A DNA stretch of 64,000 nucleotides from Cherax quadricarinatus. Lineage: Eukaryota; Arthropoda; Malacostraca; Decapoda; Parastacidae. How positions within the stretch are numbered: position 1 is the first letter of the stretch; each line of letters starts with the position of its first letter. Positions 59,676 to 64,000 of the stretch are shown here, piece by piece. Under the pieces are notes generated by a model. The model ran no database searches. It saw only the letters and a list, made by a program, of their open reading frames with translations, and was not told where the DNA came from. The position numbers were made by a program, and so were the translations under genes. Location: the NCBI RefSeq assembly GCF_038502225.1, contig NC_091298.1, positions 37,755,733 to 37,819,732 of the forward strand, read 5' to 3'.

Positions 59676-60121
59676 TCATATATCTTGTCTAACACAACAA
59701 TTTAAATTATCTCTGACATACATCGCCATTCTACCACCCTTCCTGTTGACCTATCAGTGTGGAATAGTTTATAACCCTGTATGTTGCATTCAGAAGGCAT
59801 TTCTCTATCTTTCAAGTTGAACCAGGTCTCAGTTATAGCAATAATATCTATATTACCTGCACATGTAAGTAATCTTAGCTCATCTATCTTATTTCTTAGA
59901 CTTCTACTATTTGTATAGTAAACTTTAAGGAAGCTAATCTCTCTTTGCCCTCTACCATCTCTCTTTGTTTGTTGAGCAATTGCTTTATCTTTACTACCAA
60001 CTTCATTTTGAATATTGTTTTTTTAAACATATATGTGAGGTATCCTGGTTATATCTACTGTTTTCAACCCTGGTACTGCAGCCTGATTGTTTCACACAAA
60101 CACCCATACCTCTAAATTCCT

Positions 60122-60996
60122 AGATAAGTCATCAATAACCCCCTTAATTGAACTTTCTAATGCAATCACTTCAACCCCAGAGAGATGTACCCCATCCCTT
60201 GCATGCATATCATTTTTGCTGTAGAAACTGTCCCAGTTATCAATGAATGGGATTGCAAGTTCCTTGCAGTACCTGTCTAGCCAGCAATTTATACGAATTG
60301 CCCACTCCCCTTCTAGGCAAGATGCTACATATGATTAGGATCCCTCCCTTAGACCTGACTATTTCTATGGCTGACCTGTATTTACCTAGAAGTTCTTGTC
60401 TCCTGCCCTTTCTAATGTCATTACTCCCAGCACTAAGACAAATAATGGGCTTTTTCCCGTTACCTGACATAATATTAATCAACCTGCTTACTATGTCACC
60501 AACACCAGCTCCTGGGAGGCACACCCTCTGTCTGACCTTTCAAACTCTGTTACAAAAAGCACGGTCCATATCATACTTGAGAATCTCTTACAATTAGAAT
60601 ATTCTTACCTTTATTAGCAGGGGAGTCAGTTGTACCTTTAACCTCACTAACCACTAAGGTACACTCGTCCTGGAGAACAGAGAACCGATTTCCTACCTTC
60701 ACATCTTCTCAATTAACCTTCCTTATCATCCTTCTTCCTGAATTGTGAACCACTTGCCACTTAAAGTGACTGCCACTCTCCAAATCACTGCTAGTAACTC
60801 TTTCCTCTTCACCAGCTCCCACCATCTCACACTCACTCCCAAACCCATCTTGTCTAAGCTTCAGCTTCCTATTTTCCTCCTGAAGAAGTAGAATCTCCTT
60901 CAACACTTTAACATGAGATTCTAAATCACTACAACAATGCATGGTGCTTGGTAACACACACGCTAATCCTAGACAGCTTAGGACAGGTATGACCAC
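60122..60996 (-). pseudogene. CR1-A copy 4: ORF1 (coiled coil + SGNH esterase), broken
   Basis: The N-terminus reads HCCSDLESHVKVLKEILLLQ and EENRKLKLRQDG (coiled coil). A linker follows with a stop in KVN*EDVKVGN. Block I is weakened (IVRDSQV, where others read VGDS). GAGVGDIVSRL and CLSAGSNDI (block III) are present. The segment after RRGVGN is shortened. Sequence with HLSG and DDLS is still visible down to about 60122. Confidence 0.7.
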
Positions 60997-61148
60997 AAGT
61001 GACCACTGACCTCAGCGTGTTCCCTAGTGTGTATGCCTCATAACAATGAAAGTGACGTTTAAATAAGTTAATGCTGGCACCTTAATTTAGCTTTTAAATA
61101 AAATTAGGGACCTTTAGCCTATTCTCCTAAAGCTCTGTGTTAAAAGAG

Positions 61149-61694
<546 letters not shown>

Positions 61695-63150
61695 CCAAAA
61701 TTGCTGAGTAGATGTGCAGACCAGCTAACATCATCTCTAACTCACATCTGTCAGCACTGCCTAGCACAGAGTAAATGAACATCTCCGTGGAAAGAGGCAA
61801 ATATAGTCCCTGTTAACAAAAAGAAAAGCAGAGCGGAAATCAGCAACTATTGATCAGTGTCACTCTGGTCAATCACTGGCAAAATTTTTGAGGTAATAAT
61901 GTCATGGCAGATGACAGCGTTTTTCCACTACACTCAAACTGTGATCGTCAATATGGATTTATGAAAGCTTACACTGCTGTTAATCTGCTGTTACTTATCT
62001 AGTGACTGATGCCACTTAGTGGCATCAGTCACTAGATAAGAGATGCTGAGTAGTAGCACTGGACAATGCTTGTGCTTTCGGTCTAGTAAGGCACCAGGGA
62101 TTCTTGCAAAACTTCAAGCACTGGGACTCGCCGGCTCTGCATTATGCCTTCTCAGCGATTGCCTTCAAGGTAGATCTGTAAGAGTAGTTCTCAATGGGAC
62201 AGAGTTAGCAAGATACTCTATTGGTGCAAGTGAAGTGACTACAGGGCCATTGTTATGGAGAGTCTACTTTAATGATCTTCTCATCCCAGAATCTCATACA
62301 TATGCAGACGACTGTACTCCGACTTATACTAATCCAAGAGAGAAAATGCTACCTGCTCTTAATAACATAAATCATCATGTTACAGCTATATTAGCACGGG
62401 AAAAACGATGGTACGTCACATTTGCTTATGAGTAAACATAAATAATGATAGTCTCTAGGCACCATACTGGTAATGGTGGAGCAGTGGTAAAAATGAAGGG
62501 GAGGAGTGTTGGTACCCGGGGATGAAGTTGATATCCTTGGAGTGAAATTTGACTCCAAACTGACTGTCAATATCCTCGTTGCACGTCTTGCAAACAAGGC
62601 GGCCAGGAAGTTTAAAGTATTTAGTCATATCCTGCATCTCCTAAACATTAGAGGTTGCAAGATTCTGTACAAGGCACAAGTACGCTCACACCTCGATTAT
62701 GCTCTACTTTCTTGTACTGCCTGTCCCCCGTCTTATCTGCGACTTCTTGAATAGAACAAGGCAAGACGACTCATCTCTTCCCTGGACCCAGCCTGTACAG
62801 ATTTGTCATTTCAGTAGAGCTTTCAGCACAAGAAGAATGTGGGTTGCCTTACTGTTATATACAAAGCAAATATTATCAAAGTACCACACTTGGCTCCACT
62901 CCGCGGACAGCGAGAAGTGAGGTTCTACACCACAAGACGGGCAGGAAGTAGTAACTTCCCTCTGGCTGTACCCTTTTCCAGAACATCACTTCATCTGAGA
63001 TCATTTATTCAAAGGATGACTCGAGTATGTACAGCGTAAAAACATCAGCAAAATAGTTAGGTGACCAAAGCAAATAGCTGGCCCACAAATGGCTCCAACT
63101 TCAACATGTTTCCATTTGTACATGTCTTAACAATAACAAAGCTTGCAAAT
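61695..63150 (+). pseudogene. LINE reverse transcriptase remnant (CR1/Jockey superfamily), broken
   Basis: Frames in order: LLSRCADQLTSSLTH, WKEANIVPVNKKKSRAEISN, SLWSITGKIFE, then KLQALGLAGSALCLLSDCLQ, GRSVRVVLNGTE, GPLLWRVYFNDLL, SHTYADDCTPTY (catalytic YADD) and KRWYVTFA. After further shifts: VDILGVKFDSKLTVNI, LANKAARKF, LYKAQVRSHLDYALLSC, GCLTVIYKANIIKVPHLA and PLAVPFSRTSLHLRSF. This differs from the CR1 copies above. The 3' end carries aatggctccaacttcaac, a phrase also found at 56470-56490. It is heavily decayed. Confidence 0.7.
61994..62040. repeat. Perfect 23-bp inverted repeat with 1-nt loop
   Basis: Left arm cttatctagtgactgatgcc+act, one central T (62017), and an exactly complementary right arm ending at 62040. 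It lies inside the RT remnant and interrupts the coding order, so it arose by a local snap-back event. Confidence 0.9.
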
Positions 63151-63226
63151 GAGCTGATGTAGGTAACAGTTCCTAGCTTGTAAATAAAGTTAGGAATCCT
63201 AAATCTAACCATGTTTAACCCTTTGT

Positions 63227-63263
<37 letters not shown>

Positions 63264-63428
63264 TAGTGATAGTGAGAAGGCAACACTTCCAGCTAGTCGG
63301 CTACTGCCGCCTGCCCTCACTACCCACCTGGCTATAAACACCCCCACCCACGATACTTCACCCCACCCACGACATCACCACCCACCCTCTCTCTCCTGTG
63401 AACTTCAAACCTACAAGCCTCCTCTGGG
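63151..63428. other. LINE 3' end, short (GA)n and C-rich 5' UTR-like stretch
   Basis: The 3' UTR of the RT remnant ends near a (GA)n run at 63226-63254. A C-rich, CACCC-rich stretch (63300-63428) precedes the next ORF and may be its 5' UTR. Confidence 0.45.
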
Positions 63429-64000
63429 ATGACTTCACACCGCAAAATAGCAAGAATATCTACGCTATCTGGCTATTGTCCCAGTAGTTACTGCAGTGTT
63501 TGTGGGTATACCACAAGGGACAAAATTCTTCTTAGATGTAAGGAGCCTACTTGTTCCAACTACTGCCACACAGATTGCATTCCAGAAGAAGAATTTTGTT
63601 GCAGCCAGGTTGAAAATTTCAGAAAATTTAAGGATATCCATAATCCTGTGGTATGTGGATACAAGCCTGGAGCTACAGGAGGAAGGTTCAGAAGTCCTAC
63701 CTCAGGGACTCCTGTCCAAAGATCAAGACTGCCCTCTTGGGCTGTGTTGTAAAGTTGCAGCTAAGATAATCCATCACAGGGAAGCACTTCATGAGCTCCT
63801 CAAATCATTAGATAACCTACAAGCTATTGTAGAAGGCCAGTGCAAGCCTCCATCAAGTGACGTAAGCTGCTCAGCTGATGGTGACACTATTGACAAAGAC
63901 TGGAAGTCCCACACTGAGCTTAACTCAGGGGTAAACAACTGGTGGAATTCTGTCATCGCTAAGGTCCCACAGACTGACAGAGTTCAAAACACTACCTTTG
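63429..64000 (+). CDS. LINE ORF1 with PHD-like zinc finger (one frameshift, runs off window)
   Basis: It starts at MTSHRKIARIS (63429). Residues 17-58 hold a Cys-His array: C22-x2-C25-x11-C37-x4-C42-x4-H47-x2-C50-x6-C57, a PHD-like finger as known from ORF1 proteins of CR1/L2-group LINEs. In this frame it stops at 63752. Another frame takes over near 63680 (EVLPQGLLSKDQDCPLGLCC) and continues with a helical stretch (HREALHELLKSLDNLQAIVE) to the end of the window. It is probably the 5' end of a plus-strand LINE whose ORF2 lies outside. Whether it is the same family as the RT remnant just upstream is unknown. Confidence 0.6.

Larger units (their letters stand above)
56494..61060 (-). mobile_element. 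CR1-type LINE, subfamily A, copy 4, rearranged by internal inversions
   Basis: Read on the minus strand: 5' UTR and ORF1 (about 61060-60240), EN (59940-59432), later EN and linker (59200-58628), RT (58020-57030), and 3' UTR with octamer tail (aagatcataagaaagaagga, 56494). Two segments are reversed: 58042-58620 (linker and first RT blocks) and 59206-59430 (a second copy of EN sequence). A palindromic hammerhead insert interrupts the 3' UTR (56656-57015). The pieces add up to one element of about 4 kb. Confidence 0.75.

Overview
This is a eukaryotic, gene-poor, repeat-dense window. It looks like a decapod crustacean genome, such as a crayfish, shrimp or lobster. That is an inference from the mix of repeats: very long (TA)n tracts, CR1 LINEs with (TTCTTATG)n tails, RTE, Tx1-like and restriction-like-endonuclease (RLE) LINEs, Penelope-like elements (PLEs) with hammerhead ribozymes, and tRNA-derived SINEs. 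I see no intact conserved host gene. Almost every recognisable coding stretch comes from a transposable element, and most are decayed, truncated or nested.

Layout. 1-2.5 kb: two hammerhead-bearing repeats and the GIY-YIG end of a PLE. 2.5-5.4 kb: a reversed CR1 copy lacking its endonuclease and RT core motifs, then an RNase H fragment and a Tigger fragment. 7.6-17.1 kb: two direct Tx1-like LINE copies. The first is hit by a (TA)n/RLE-tail block and the second by a CR1. The second abuts a hAT-like transposase fragment. 19.4-20.9 kb: a tRNA-SINE and a Tigger C-terminal half. 21.3-27.8 kb: two convergent RTE copies plus a 3' fragment. 28.2-33.2 kb: a broken Cys-rich pseudogene, an RLE 3' end, a SINE interrupted by a palindromic hammerhead insert, and another CR1. 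34.4-35.5 kb: an ancient RT remnant. 37.2-43.2 kb: two RLE-type LINEs in direct orientation, each bounded by (TA)n; the first is uninterrupted from RT to RLE. 43.5-45.5 kb: SINE palindromes and arrays. 45.7-48.8 kb: a PLE, an RLE fragment, a hammerhead repeat and an unrecognised 260-290 aa ORF. 48.8-56.4 kb: two closely similar CR1 copies in head-outward inverted orientation; one has an intact SGNH-esterase ORF1. 56.5-61 kb: a CR1 copy rearranged by internal inversions. 61.1-64 kb: (GA)n arrays, an RT remnant and the start of an ORF1 with a PHD-like finger that runs off the window.

The most interesting signal is a set of short insertions. Three are nearly perfect palindromes, each flanked by a 12-14 bp target duplication, and each arm carries a type I hammerhead-like core. 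Only the right side of each palindrome keeps a 27-33 nt tail, and that tail holds a small hairpin whose stem changes sequence while staying paired across the three families. Several hammerhead cores also replace the C3-G8 pair by U3-A8. Together this suggests a non-autonomous, ribozyme-bearing retroelement group, probably mobilised by PLE reverse transcriptase, that inserts as inverted dimers.
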